Shown here in pieces: positions 1 to 7,874 of a stretch of DNA of 43,305 nt (its first letter is position 1; every line of letters starts with the position of its first letter). Where the stretch lies: positions 1 to 43,305 of the forward strand of contig CALKHR010000023.1 of the NCBI GenBank assembly GCA_937988885.1, in the 5' to 3' direction. Below the pieces are notes generated by a model. It had not been told where the DNA came from and did not search any database. It worked only from the letters and a program-made list of their open reading frames with translations. Position numbers and translations under genes: made by a program. Origin of the DNA: an uncultured Roseiflexaceae bacterium (GTDB taxonomy: Bacteria; Chloroflexota; Chloroflexia; Chloroflexales; Roseiflexaceae).

Positions 1-255
1 GGGTTGCGATGTGGGCGATGGTGTCGGCGAAGGTGTGGACGTGGGCTGCGGTGTAGGTGTAGATGATGGTTCGGGTGATGGAGGTGATGTTGGATCTGGC
101 ATAACAGGTACCTCGGTAGCGGCAAGCGCGCTCGGCGTGGGAGGCGCGCTCGGCTGTGCTTGGCTTGCCTCCTGGCTGACTGGCGGAGCCACCGTGCCAC
201 CACAACTCGACAAACTAGCCATCAGCAAGCAGGCGATCAGGATACGAACGAGCAT
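1..255 (-). CDS. Lipoprotein with Pro/Thr/Ser-rich linker, 3' end outside window
   Basis: Reading the minus strand from the ATG at 255 gives an open frame of 85 codons running off the left edge. It starts MLVRILIACLLMASLSSC, a lipoprotein signal peptide with lipobox L-S-S-C, so the mature protein should be lipidated on Cys18 and surface-anchored. After about 35 residues the sequence becomes almost pure Pro, Thr and Ser (PTPQPTSTPSPTPSPTS), a low-complexity linker that usually connects the membrane anchor to a folded outer domain. That domain is not in the window, so the function is unknown. GGAG lies about eight bases upstream of the ATG as ribosome binding site. The plus-strand open frame over the same bases, rich in Gly, Val and Asp, is its mirror image and is not a gene. 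Confidence 0.8.
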   Translation of the reverse strand, partial: MLVRILIACLLMASLSSCGGTVAPPVSQEASQAQPSAPPTPSALAATEVPVMPDPTSPPSPEPSSTPTPQPTSTPSPTPSPTSQP

Positions 256-353
256 AACTTAACTCCATGAACCCTAGCTTGTATTATGGTTTTTAAACGC
301 TGGTTCATGCGAGAAAGTTCCGCAACACATACGCCAACGCGCTTCCGCATATC

Positions 354-941
354 TTACACCCACCGATTGATCGGCCACTCCGGCCCGTGGCCCGGGTAGA
401 TCATCGTCGCCCCGAGGTCGCGCAGCGACTCCCAGCAGCGCATCGTCGGGCTGCCCGGCTCCGCCATCGTCGGCGGGTGCAGGTCGCCGGTGAACGCGCG
501 GCCATCGTCGAGCACCAGTGTCACGCAGTCCTCCGAGTGGAACGGCGTGCTCACCACCTGGCCGGGGAACCCGATGCTAGTGAAGAACGTGCGGCTCTCA
601 TCGAGCGTGAGGCGCACAGTCTGGTGCAGATCGATATCGTGATAGGGCATATCCGGCTTCAGGATGCTCTTCAACTTCGGGATATACGGCACCTGCGGCT
701 CCAGTACGATCAACTGCACACCGTGGGCCTTCAACTCCTGTGCGGCCCCCGCATGGTCGGGGTGGTAGTGCGTCGCTAGCAGATAGCCAATATCGCGCAA
801 CTCTATGCCTTTGCGCCGCAAAATTGCGCTGAACTTGGGCAGCGTGCCCGGGAAGCCGATATCGATCAGCAAGCGCTTGCTGCCCTGGCCGAGCAAATAG
901 TAGTTGGTCGAATCGTAGCCAACATTGATCAAGATGCTCAT
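354..941 (-). CDS. MBL-fold metallo-hydrolase
   Basis: 195-residue metallo-beta-lactamase-fold hydrolase, probably cytoplasmic. The signature T-H-Y-H-P-D-H is present, followed by F-T-G-D-L-H for the bridging aspartate and P-G-H-G near the C-terminus, so both metal sites look intact. The length fits a single-domain glyoxalase II-like or lactonase-like enzyme; the substrate cannot be told. I start it at the ATG at 941 because GAGGAGGT sits just upstream and the product then begins MSILINVGYDSTNYYLL, the typical first strand of the fold. The frame stays open 22 codons further upstream, but that stretch lacks a binding site. The gene stands alone, with no terminator that I could recognise. Confidence 0.85.
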   Translation of the reverse strand: MSILINVGYDSTNYYLLGQGSKRLLIDIGFPGTLPKFSAILRRKGIELRDIGYLLATHYHPDHAGAAQELKAHGVQLIVLEPQVPYIPKLKSILKPDMPYHDIDLHQTVRLTLDESRTFFTSIGFPGQVVSTPFHSEDCVTLVLDDGRAFTGDLHPPTMAEPGSPTMRCWESLRDLGATMIYPGHGPEWPINRWV

Positions 942-1095
942 ACAGACCTCCTCTGCGCTTCCATATCGTATCCCAGGTAGTGTAGCGCAGCCCACGTCTG
1001 GGCGCATCGCTCATAGGGTGGAAAAAACACAAGCTTGGCTCATACCAAATTCGGATGTGCTCCCGACTCAATCTTCTGCTACAATGCCTGCCTAG

Positions 1096-1310
1096 CATGC
1101 CATCGACTCCGATAACGAAGTGCTAACGGTGGAACTAGTGCCCCTCGACGAGGCGATCACACGGCTGGAGCAGAACGGTGCGTAGTTGGGCATGCAGGAG
1201 CCGCCGCTGGCCTATCTGCGGGGCGAGGTCGGGGCGGGCGCGATATGGACTACCTCGAAGCCAACAGCCAGCAGTCGCGGATCGCCGTTGCTGCCTCGGC
1301 CTATCAGTGA
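1096..1310 (+). pseudogene. Possible decayed coding remnant, Nudix-like tail
   Basis: This stretch between two intact genes translates in one frame (1111-1185) to DNEVLTVELVPLDEAITRLE and then a stop. That resembles the C-terminal part of ADP-ribose pyrophosphatase-type Nudix hydrolases (a VxWVPLEEAL-like segment). A second short open piece in another frame (1244-1309) ends MDYLEANSQQSRIAVAASAYQ just before the next gene. No Nudix box (GX5EX7REUXEEXGU) is visible. It may be the end of a broken gene, or chance. Low confidence. Confidence 0.25.
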
Positions 1311-1316
1311 CAAGCA

Positions 1317-2174
1317 GTGATGCCGGAGACACCGTACAAGCACCCCACGCCAGGCATATTCGGTGGGTTGGTCAGCGCGCTGGCGAACGCGCACCGATTG
1401 CGCGCTCTGCTGTGCCGCACAGTTGGGCGGCTGCCGTTCCCCAAGCTCGCCAGCGACATCCGCGATGTGGTCTACCTCACCTGGCTCGTGCCGATCGAGC
1501 GAGCGCTGCCGTTGGCGCCACCGGGCCTCACACTGATGCAGCACGATGGCCTCACGCCCTTCTCGATCCTCACCTATGCGCACGGCCACTTCGGCCCCGC
1601 CGCGCTGGGGCGCCTGCGCGCCGCGATGCCCTCGCCGCTGCAGAGCAATTGGCGCTTGTACCTCGCCACGCCGCCGCAGGGTGCCACGGCCACCAGTGTC
1701 GTGCTGTTCACTCACAACATACTCAGCAATCCGCTGTTTGTGCTGGGCGCGCGGCTGTTCAGCGACACGCTACCCGCGCACATGCCCGCACGCTTCATGC
1801 ACGAGCGACGCGGGGATTGCTACCACACAGAGATACGTGCAGGTGCGGGCAGCGCCCTTGAGCTAACCGCCACCGTCTGCACCTCCGTGCAGCCCAAATT
1901 GCCGCCGCCGTTCGCCGTCATGTTCGGCAGTTGGCAACAGGCCATCGCGCAGTTGGCCCTGCAGGATGCCGCCGTCATCACGGTGCCGCACAGCCAGCGC
2001 CTCGCCTTCTCGGCCATCGATCTGCCCATCCCGCTCGATGAGATCGTGCCTGCCGTGTTGGAGCCGAGCACCTTCATTTGCCCCGCCGTCGTAGCGCTCG
2101 CGCCCGTGGGGGATCCGCTCTGCTTTGTGGTGCCGCGCGTGCCATTCACCGTGCTCTCCGATCAGTTGCTGTGA
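1317..2174 (+). CDS. DUF2071-like protein (acetoacetate decarboxylase-like fold)
   Basis: 285-residue protein resembling the DUF2071/YqjF family. The segment LTWLVPIERALPLAPPGLTL matches the family pattern 'LTWLVPPEAL.PLLPPGL', and it is followed by a strand rich in Thr and Tyr (TPFSILTYAHGHFGP). Members share a fold with acetoacetate decarboxylase, but most have no known activity. No signal peptide or clear membrane segment is visible. GTG at 1317 and ATG at 1320 are adjacent candidate starts; neither has a good ribosome binding site, so the true start could lie further in. It has no operon partner: the next gene has its own promoter. Confidence 0.55.
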   Translation: MMPETPYKHPTPGIFGGLVSALANAHRLRALLCRTVGRLPFPKLASDIRDVVYLTWLVPIERALPLAPPGLTLMQHDGLTPFSILTYAHGHFGPAALGRLRAAMPSPLQSNWRLYLATPPQGATATSVVLFTHNILSNPLFVLGARLFSDTLPAHMPARFMHERRGDCYHTEIRAGAGSALELTATVCTSVQPKLPPPFAVMFGSWQQAIAQLALQDAAVITVPHSQRLAFSAIDLPIPLDEIVPAVLEPSTFICPAVVALAPVGDPLCFVVPRVPFTVLSDQLL

Positions 2175-2213
2175 TCGAGCGCCGATCTCGCCAATGATGC
2201 GTATGCTGCGCAC

Positions 2214-2243
2214 TTGGTTTTGTTGCTGCGTGGCCGATACAAT
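2214..2243 (+). promoter_or_regulatory. Predicted sigma-70 promoter of the aac(3)-I-like gene
   Basis: TTGGTT at 2214-2219 and TACAAT at 2238-2243, separated by 18 bases. The predicted transcript starts near 2250, leaving a leader of under 30 bases that contains AGGAGGTGA. Confidence 0.5.
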
Positions 2244-2277
2244 AACCTTGGGAACCGAAGCGCATAGGAGGTGAGTG

Positions 2278-2733
2278 ATGCACCAGATTCGTACTCTCGG
2301 CCCCGATGATACTGCGGCAATGCGCGAATTGCTGAGCGTTTTCGCCCACGCCTTCGAAGACCCCGCGACCTACCTGCACCAGCAGCCCGATGATGCCTAC
2401 CTGCGCTCGTTGCTCAGCCGCGACACATTTGTGGCCGTGGTGGCGACCAACGAGGCGGGCACCGTGGTAGGTGGACTGGCCGCCTACACCCTGCACAAGT
2501 TCGAGCAGGCCCGCTCCGAGATGTACATCTACGATCTGGCTGTCGATGAGGCCTATCGCCGTCAGCATATCGCCACTGACCTGATCAACCACCTCAAGGG
2601 CGAAGCCAGAGCGCGCGGTGTCTACGTCATCTTTGTGCAGGCAGATTATGGCGACGATCCGGCGATCGCGCTCTACACCTCGCTCGGTACCCGCGAGGAT
2701 GTGCTGCACTTCGATATCGATCCCCAAGCATAA
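2278..2733 (+). CDS. aac(3)-I: GNAT acetyltransferase, AAC(3)-I-like
   Basis: 151-residue GNAT-fold N-acetyltransferase. It closely follows the AAC(3)-I aminoglycoside acetyltransferase pattern: F-A-H-A-F-E-D-P-A-T-Y, QPDDAYLRSLLSRDTF, GGLAAYTLHKFEQARSE, IYDLAVDEAYRRQHIA (acetyl-CoA motif A, with R-R-x-H-I-A in place of the usual R-R-x-G-I-A), YVIFVQADYGDDPAIALYTS and TREDVLHFDI. Known members transfer acetyl from acetyl-CoA to the 3-amino group of gentamicin-type drugs. Its own promoter and a strong AGGAGGTGA site mark the ATG at 2278; a GTG three bases earlier is less well spaced. There is no integron or mobile element beside it, so it is probably a chromosomal family member. Whether it confers resistance is unknown. 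Confidence 0.8.
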   Translation: MHQIRTLGPDDTAAMRELLSVFAHAFEDPATYLHQQPDDAYLRSLLSRDTFVAVVATNEAGTVVGGLAAYTLHKFEQARSEMYIYDLAVDEAYRRQHIATDLINHLKGEARARGVYVIFVQADYGDDPAIALYTSLGTREDVLHFDIDPQA

Positions 2734-2921
2734 GCGAAGGATATCAACTCATCTGCTCGCTAACACTTTGTAACGCAACATCACAACAACAAGGAGCAGT
2801 CGATAGAACTCGTGAAACGACCAAAACATCTGTGGTTTATGGCGATTCTGAACACAGTCGCTGTTTTGCCAATAAGCCATGGGATGGCTGTTCCTGTGCT
2901 GAAGGACGAATCGCCGTGCTG

Positions 2922-3690
2922 ATGCTCTTTCCAGTGCTCCATACGATATGTCGCGGGTCGATGATGCGTATGCCGAGGAATGGGACGCCTTTCGATCAGC
3001 AGGCGTGAATTGTACGGTCTTTTCGTTTGAGGATTTCGAGCAAGGTGTATTGCGCATTCGGCCTGCGCAGTTCTCGGGCGAGCCGCTCGTGTATCGTGGC
3101 TGGATGCTACCCCCGAGGCCTACGCGCGATTGTACGACGCCTTGCTCGGACGGGGCGCTCAGCCGATCACCACACCGCAGCAGTATCGCGTCTGCCACCA
3201 TCTGCCCGAGTGGTATCCGCTCTGCGCGGATGCGACGCCGGAAACCGTGATTGTGCCGCACGGTGCTGATCTGGATGCCGCGCTCGTCAACCTCGACTGG
3301 CCTGGCTATGTCGTGAAGGATTTTGTGAAATCGTTGACGACGCAGCGCGGCTTGTTCGCCAGGAACATGCAGGAGATCAAGGAACTGGTCGCCGAGATCG
3401 AACACTACCGTGGTATGCTTGAGGGCGGCATCTGTATCCGTAAATTCGAGGATTTGCATCCCGATTCCGAAGAACGCTATTTTGTGTTTCAAGGGCGCGC
3501 GTTTGCTTGTGATGGGCGCGTGCCCGCCTTGGTCGAGGAGATCGCGCAGCGCATCCACAGCCCGTTTTTCTCCGTTGATCTCGCGCGGGATGCCCACGGC
3601 GCTGATCGCCTGATCGAGCTTGGCGATGGACAAGTATCGGATCGCAAACGATGGCCTGTCGAACGCTTTATCGCACTGTTTACGGTGTGA
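2922..3690 (+). pseudogene. ATP-grasp domain protein (DUF4343-like), two frame breaks
   Basis: Three reading frames join into one plausible ATP-grasp protein of about 255 residues. It starts MLFPVL at 2922, moves to YDMSRVDDAYAEEWDAF (open from 2948) and then to PEAYARLYDALLGRGAQ (3130-3690). The last part holds recognisable ATP-grasp segments: Y-V-V-K-D-F-V-K-S (ATP-binding Lys), GGICIRKFEDL, RYFVFQGRAF, EIAQRIHSPFFSVD and LIELGDGQVSD. Adding one C to the CC near 2942 and one C to the CCCCC near 3110 restores a single frame through both junctions. Either the gene is newly inactivated or the two bases are sequencing errors. The 187 bases before 2922 hold no gene I can support. Confidence 0.7.
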
Positions 3691-3707
3691 CTCTCAGTTT
3701 CTCTTCA

Positions 3708-3736
3708 TTGCGATGCCCGAAAGGCTATGGTAAGAT
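3708..3736 (+). promoter_or_regulatory. Predicted sigma-70 promoter of the beta-helix gene
   Basis: TTGCGA at 3708-3713, a 17-base spacer and TAAGAT at 3731-3736, about 58 bases ahead of the TTG start codon. Confidence 0.45.
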
Positions 3737-3793
3737 GAACGCGGGAGTGTGATGCGCCATTTTAGCGTGTGCGAATGAATAAAGAGGCAGCAT

Positions 3794-5551
3794 TTGGAGC
3801 CGAATGAGCAACAGCCGGAAGAAAATCCTGAGCGCCCTGTCATCAGCAAACGGTCTCAAGATACCATCACCCTAATCGCGGCGCTGTTCTTTATAATGAT
3901 TGCTATTTTGCTCGCTGTTTTTGTTCCGCTCAATAACTCGGGTGATATTGCGCAACAGCCAACCTCTGATCCCGCAGCATCGCCCACCGGATTTGTTTTT
4001 ATCCCTTCGCCGCCTGCAGGCACCGAACCAGCCACCAGCGAACCTGTCGGAGAGCCAACCAGCGATCCCGCTGTAGATGAGCCAACCGACGATCCGTTCG
4101 TCGGGGAACCGACCAGCGAGCCTGTGCCAACCTTCGACCCTAACCTGGGTGGGTATCCGGCTCCTGCCACCGATGGCCCGATCATCGGCCCGAGCGGCGA
4201 GGAGACGACGCCGCTGCCTACCTTTGGCGTGCCGACCTTCGCCCCCAACCGCCCGACGCCCGATCCTGGCACGGCGGGTGGTCAACTGCCAACTCCCACA
4301 GAGGCGCGCTTTAATGTGCCAACCATCACTCCGAGCGGCGACGACGATCCTGAGCCGACTGAGGAGCCGGAGCCGACCGAGGAACCAGAACCGACCGAGG
4401 AGCCGGAGCCGACTGAGGAACCCGAACCGACCGAGGAGCCTGAGCCGACCGAGGAACCGAGGCCGTCCCCGACGCGTGCTGCTCCTGCGCCGACGCGCAC
4501 ACCGCGCCCAACGCCATCGCCCACCGAGGTCCCGTTCACCATTTTGCGCGGCACACAGCGCTGGACCGCCGCTAATGGTCCGATCTACCTCACCCGCGAC
4601 CATGTGGTTGCTGCTGGCGCGACCTTGATCATCGAGGCGGGCACCGAGATTCGCCTGGCGCCCGGCGTCTCGCTGTTTGTGGAGGGCACCCTGTACGGCA
4701 TCGGCGAGGCGGGGCGACCTATCCGCATCACGAGCATTGATAATCAGCGTTGGGAGGGCATCTTCGGCCAGCGCGGCAGCAACATCGCCCTGGTACACGC
4801 CGACATTAGCGGCGGCGGTGCAGGTGGCACGCTGATTTCGAGCGAAGGCGGCAATCTGGTGATCCAGAACAGTCAAATCCGCAACAACGGCGGTCGAATC
4901 GCCACCAACGGTAGCCGTCTTGAGGTGCGCGACACCGAGATCACTGGCAACGATATGCCCTACGGCGCGGCGGTCGAGGCGAGCTACGACAACGGCGGTT
5001 TTGTGATTATGACTGGCAACCGCATCGGCGGCAATCGCATGTCGGCGGGCGCGGCGCCACTCCAGATCAACAACCAGAGCGCTACCGAGATCGTCAACCT
5101 CGAACTGAGCCGCAACCTGCTGATCGGGCAGAACGGTCCGAATCTGGTGCTGTTCCAGGATGGTCCGTTCACTGGCGGTATCGACTTCACCATCCCGAAC
5201 GCGGGGCCGTTTCTGGGTACGGTGAACTGTAATGCGTTGATGAACGGCGCAAATGGTTTACAGATCCGCTCGAACACCACGCAGGTGCCGCAACTCAACC
5301 TCACCGTGCGCGATAACGCGATCGAGCACCACACCCCGCCGATCGAAACGGTGTACACGCAGCCGTTCAATGGCATCGGGCGCGGCGCTGTGAGCGAGAT
5401 CCTGATCGATATGCGTGGCAACTGGTGGGGCAACCCAACTGGACCGTACCACCCCGTGACGCATCCCGATGGGCGCGGCGAGGCGGTGGGCGATATGATT
5501 ATCTTTGAGGGATGGTTGACCGAGCGCCCTTCCTGCGCACCGCAACCGTAA
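3794..5551 (+). CDS. Membrane-anchored protein with PEPTEE repeats and right-handed beta-helix
   Basis: 585 residues beginning at a TTG, with GAGG a few bases upstream. A short charged N-terminus is followed by one membrane segment (about residues 25-47, ITLIAALFFIMIAILLAVF). Then comes a long Pro/Thr/Glu linker (about 50-240) containing six perfect six-residue repeats PEPTEE. From about 245 the sequence has parallel beta-helix character: RGTQRWTAANGPIYLTRDHV opens it, VVAAGATLIIEAGTEIRLAPG follows, then N-rich coils such as IQNSQIRNNGGRI, and near the end GNWWGNPTGPYHP, a common cap of NosD/copper-oxidase-like beta-helices. The fold suggests an exported protein that binds or cleaves polysaccharide, with the helix held away from the cell by the linker. 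No catalytic residues can be assigned. Confidence 0.75.
   Translation: MEPNEQQPEENPERPVISKRSQDTITLIAALFFIMIAILLAVFVPLNNSGDIAQQPTSDPAASPTGFVFIPSPPAGTEPATSEPVGEPTSDPAVDEPTDDPFVGEPTSEPVPTFDPNLGGYPAPATDGPIIGPSGEETTPLPTFGVPTFAPNRPTPDPGTAGGQLPTPTEARFNVPTITPSGDDDPEPTEEPEPTEEPEPTEEPEPTEEPEPTEEPEPTEEPRPSPTRAAPAPTRTPRPTPSPTEVPFTILRGTQRWTAANGPIYLTRDHVVAAGATLIIEAGTEIRLAPGVSLFVEGTLYGIGEAGRPIRITSIDNQRWEGIFGQRGSNIALVHADISGGGAGGTLISSEGGNLVIQNSQIRNNGGRIATNGSRLEVRDTEITGNDMPYGAAVEASYDNGGFVIMTGNRIGGNRMSAGAAPLQINNQSATEIVNLELSRNLLIGQNGPNLVLFQDGPFTGGIDFTIPNAGPFLGTVNCNALMNGANGLQIRSNTTQVPQLNLTVRDNAIEHHTPPIETVYTQPFNGIGRGAVSEILIDMRGNWWGNPTGPYHPVTHPDGRGEAVGDMIIFEGWLTERPSCAPQP
4349..4456 (+). repeat. 18-bp tandem repeat encoding PEPTEE, six copies
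   Basis: Six consecutive 18-base units encode P-E-P-T-E-E. The protein repeat is perfect, while the codons vary at third positions (CCG/CCA/CCC/CCT, GAG/GAA). The repeat has therefore been held by selection on the peptide, or is old, rather than newly amplified. Confidence 0.9.
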
Positions 5552-5565
5552 CGAATGTGCCAGGT

Positions 5566-6597
5566 ATGACGCTTGAGGCCACAATCGCCAACATCATTCA
5601 CGATTCCATCAGCCAGCGCATCTTCCCGGGCGCGGTGGTGCTGCTCGCATATCGGGGCGAAGTTCGCCTCTGCGCGGCCTACGGCACCACCCGCTACGAT
5701 GATGCTGGCTCGCAGCCCGTCACGCTCGACACGATCTACGACATCGCCTCGCTGACCAAAGTGTTCACCGCAACTGCGGCGCTGCGCCTGTACGAGGACG
5801 GCCTGCTCGCGCTTGACGCGCCCGTGGAGCGCTACCTGCCCGAGTTCCAACCTCGTGGCATCACCGTCGCGCATCTGCTCACTCACACCTCCGGCCTCGA
5901 TATCCGCCTCTCGACCCTGCGCGAGACGGGGAGGGCGGGCATTTTGGCGGCGGTGTTCAATGCCAAACAACTGCATTCCCCAGGCAGCACCGTCGCGTAC
6001 ACCAACGTCAACTCACTGCTGCTGGGCGAGATCGTGGCGCGCTTGGCGGATGCCCCGTTGGATCGCGCACTATCCACACTTGTGCTGGAACCCTTGGGCC
6101 TGCGCGATACCTGTTACAACCCGCCACGCTCGTTGCGCCCACGCATCGCCCCCACCGAACTCGACCGCGAATGGCGGGGCGAACTGGTGCACGGCAGCGT
6201 CCACGATGAGAGCACCTATGCGTTGGGTGGGGTCGCCGGGCACGCTGGGCTGTTCAGCACCGCCGCCGATCTGTATCGCTTCTGCCAAGCCTGGTTGGGC
6301 CAGGTTCCGCTGCTGCGCCCGCAGACCATCGCCCTCGCCACCACCAACCACACTCCATCGCTCGCATTGGGCTGTGGTTTGGGCTGGATGATCGATCGCC
6401 CGAACTTTATGGGCAACAGCCCACGGGGGAGCTTTGGGCACACGGGCTTTACAGGCCCAGTGCTCTATTTGGAGCCGCGCCAGCAGATCTGCCTGATCTT
6501 CCTCAACAACCGCGTGTATCCTCAGCGTCAGCCACCCATCCACCATCGCGCTACCATTGCACTTGTTGAAGCCGCGTTGACATACGGCACGCTGTAG
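5566..6597 (+). CDS. Serine hydrolase, beta-lactamase (class C/PBP) fold
   Basis: 343-residue serine beta-lactamase-like hydrolase (Beta-lactamase family, Pfam PF00144 type). The three active-site boxes are present: S62-L-T-K65 (IASLTKVFTAT), Y145-T-N (AYTNVNSLLLGE) and H292-T-G (GSFGHTGFTG), the last as in esterases and DD-peptidases of the fold. No signal peptide is visible, so it may be cytoplasmic. Typical substrates are D-amino peptides or esters; the sequence does not say which. I chose the ATG at 5566. An upstream ATG at 5512 would overlap the previous gene by 40 bases and add 18 residues unlike the family. It is just 14 bases downstream of the beta-helix gene and may be co-transcribed with it. 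Confidence 0.85.
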   Translation: MTLEATIANIIHDSISQRIFPGAVVLLAYRGEVRLCAAYGTTRYDDAGSQPVTLDTIYDIASLTKVFTATAALRLYEDGLLALDAPVERYLPEFQPRGITVAHLLTHTSGLDIRLSTLRETGRAGILAAVFNAKQLHSPGSTVAYTNVNSLLLGEIVARLADAPLDRALSTLVLEPLGLRDTCYNPPRSLRPRIAPTELDREWRGELVHGSVHDESTYALGGVAGHAGLFSTAADLYRFCQAWLGQVPLLRPQTIALATTNHTPSLALGCGLGWMIDRPNFMGNSPRGSFGHTGFTGPVLYLEPRQQICLIFLNNRVYPQRQPPIHHRATIALVEAALTYGTL

Positions 6598-6776
6598 CGC
6601 ACCAGAGGCCGCAACAGATTCTTGTTACGCATACCGAGGCTGTAACTGAGAACATGTAAACTATTTCCCTGAAAAACTACTCCACAAGATTGCACATCTG
6701 TGGTATCATACTGGCAATGTCATCGATGTCAGATTGGGTTCGCCTGGGCCGGGATGCCCATAGAGTAAGGGAGTCT

Positions 6777-7361
6777 ATGGCCGCTATCCGCATTCTTGTG
6801 GCTGAAGACAACGATCTTGTAGCACTGACACTTGAGGAACAACTCAAGAGTATTGGCTACGACGTTATCGCTGTCGCACATACCGGCGCCGAAGCAATCG
6901 ACCTCGCAACACGTCTTAGCCCCGATCTAATCATTATGGACATCCGCATGCCGGAAGTTGAGGGTACTGAGGCAGCAGCGCGTATCAACGCTAGCCGCCC
7001 AACCCCCATTTTGATGTTGACCGCCTACACCGATCGGGAGACTATCCGACGGGCCGAGGTGGCTGGGGCATTAGGGTATTTGGTCAAGCCCGTCAACGAA
7101 GCTGAGCTGTCCCCTGCGATCAATATCGCCTTGGCTCGTTTCCGCGAACTCCAAGGGCTGCGAGCACAAGTCACAGATCTTGAAGATTCACTTGAAGCTC
7201 GCAAATTGATCGAACGCGCTAAAGGTATCTTGATGCAACGTCTCGGCCTGAGCGAGCGCGACGCCTACGAGCGTCTGCGTCAGCGCGCGCGAGACAAACG
7301 CGCCAAGATGAAGGACATTGCGCAGGCGATTATCGAAGCTGAAGAGCTACTTGGCGCTTAA
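6777..7361 (+). CDS. Response regulator with ANTAR RNA-binding output domain
   Basis: 194 residues. Residues 1-120 form a receiver domain, with acidic pocket E10-D11, phosphoacceptor D55 (LIIMDIRMPE), T82 and K104. Residues 135-192 form an ANTAR domain (ARKLIERAKGILMQRLGLSE, then A-Y-x-x-L-R and the final DIAQAIIEAEELL helix). ANTAR regulators act on RNA: once phosphorylated they dimerise and bind paired hexaloop hairpins to prevent transcription termination. AAGGGAG stands before the ATG at 6777. The frame is open further upstream but without a binding site. No kinase is adjacent. The gene downstream is preceded by an RNA attenuator, which may be coincidence (see findings). Confidence 0.9.
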   Translation: MAAIRILVAEDNDLVALTLEEQLKSIGYDVIAVAHTGAEAIDLATRLSPDLIIMDIRMPEVEGTEAAARINASRPTPILMLTAYTDRETIRRAEVAGALGYLVKPVNEAELSPAINIALARFRELQGLRAQVTDLEDSLEARKLIERAKGILMQRLGLSERDAYERLRQRARDKRAKMKDIAQAIIEAEELLGA

Positions 7362-7728
7362 CCTCACCTCCGAGTTCTTCGCTTGAACTCACCGTATCCC
7401 CGTTTGATACTCGTATGGATTATCGGGTGGCAGGAGTTGTACGACCTCTGTCGTGTGTTTCTGTTTGCCATAAATTCCATCGCCCTGTATGCATTCGCGC
7501 TGCATCGTTAGTTGTTGTTAGGAATGGCATCCTTTGTGATGTTCTGGGTTTGCGTGTGCAGGAATATGCCCTGCACCGAAATCAATCGTTGTAACCGCAT
7601 GTGATGATTCGGGAGGCTCTGCGCTTGCAGAATCTCCCATTTTTTGCGCCAGGAAACACTTGGCTGCTGCACGCTTAATCGGCGTGATCGCTCCGTTTTG
7701 GCGAAGCCTACATATGGCATGTAGTTAG
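7362..7728. other. Intergenic stretch, no supported gene
   Basis: About 370 bases between the ANTAR regulator and the aroH promoter. The only clear element is the terminator hairpin at 7611-7645. Small open frames exist, but none has a ribosome binding site or recognisable product. Confidence 0.5.
7611..7645 (+). terminator. Intrinsic terminator
   Basis: Stem GGAG/CTCC extended by a GGGAG/CTCCC pairing (7611-7615 with 7634-7638) and an inner TCTGC/GCAGA stem (7618-7622 with 7627-7631) closed by GCTT. A run of six T follows at 7640-7645. It lies 250 bases past the ANTAR gene and insulates the aroH promoter. Confidence 0.75.
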
Positions 7729-7757
7729 TTGACTTCCAAAAGGTTGTGTGCTATAGT
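7729..7757 (+). promoter_or_regulatory. Strong sigma-70 promoter of the aroH leader
   Basis: TTGACT at 7729-7734, a 17-base spacer and TATAGT at 7752-7757. Transcription should start near 7764, so the leader RNA begins about 27 bases before the leader-peptide ATG. Confidence 0.8.
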
Positions 7758-7790
7758 CGCTTCAGTCAAATTCCAGTGAGAAGTCAGACG

Positions 7791-7874
7791 ATGCAAATGC
7801 GGCAACCACACTACTTTTTTAGCTTTTATTATTTTTATGCCAGCCAAAAAAGGAGACTGGTTGCTTCGCATTGA
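7791..7874 (+). CDS. Phe/Tyr-rich leader peptide of the aroH attenuator
   Basis: 27-codon open frame, ATG at 7791, TGA at 7872-7874. It starts MQMRQP, continues HYFFSFYYFYAS and ends QKRRLVASH. Within codons 8-16 eight of nine residues are Phe or Tyr (four each), a composition seen in leader peptides such as those of phe operons and hardly expected by chance in this GC-rich genome. The stretch is also locally T-rich because of these codons. A purine-rich GTGAGAAG about seven bases upstream can serve as binding site. The stop codon falls just after strand 2 of the attenuator, so a ribosome finishing the peptide would cover that strand. The peptide itself probably has no function other than ribosome position sensing. 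Confidence 0.85.
   Translation: MQMRQPHYFFSFYYFYASQKRRLVASH

Noticed and set aside
2749..3633. Minus-strand open frame of 294 codons opposite the broken ATP-grasp gene
   Set aside because: The plus strand holds recognisable ATP-grasp motifs. The minus frame is a shadow that looks long only because the true gene is split.
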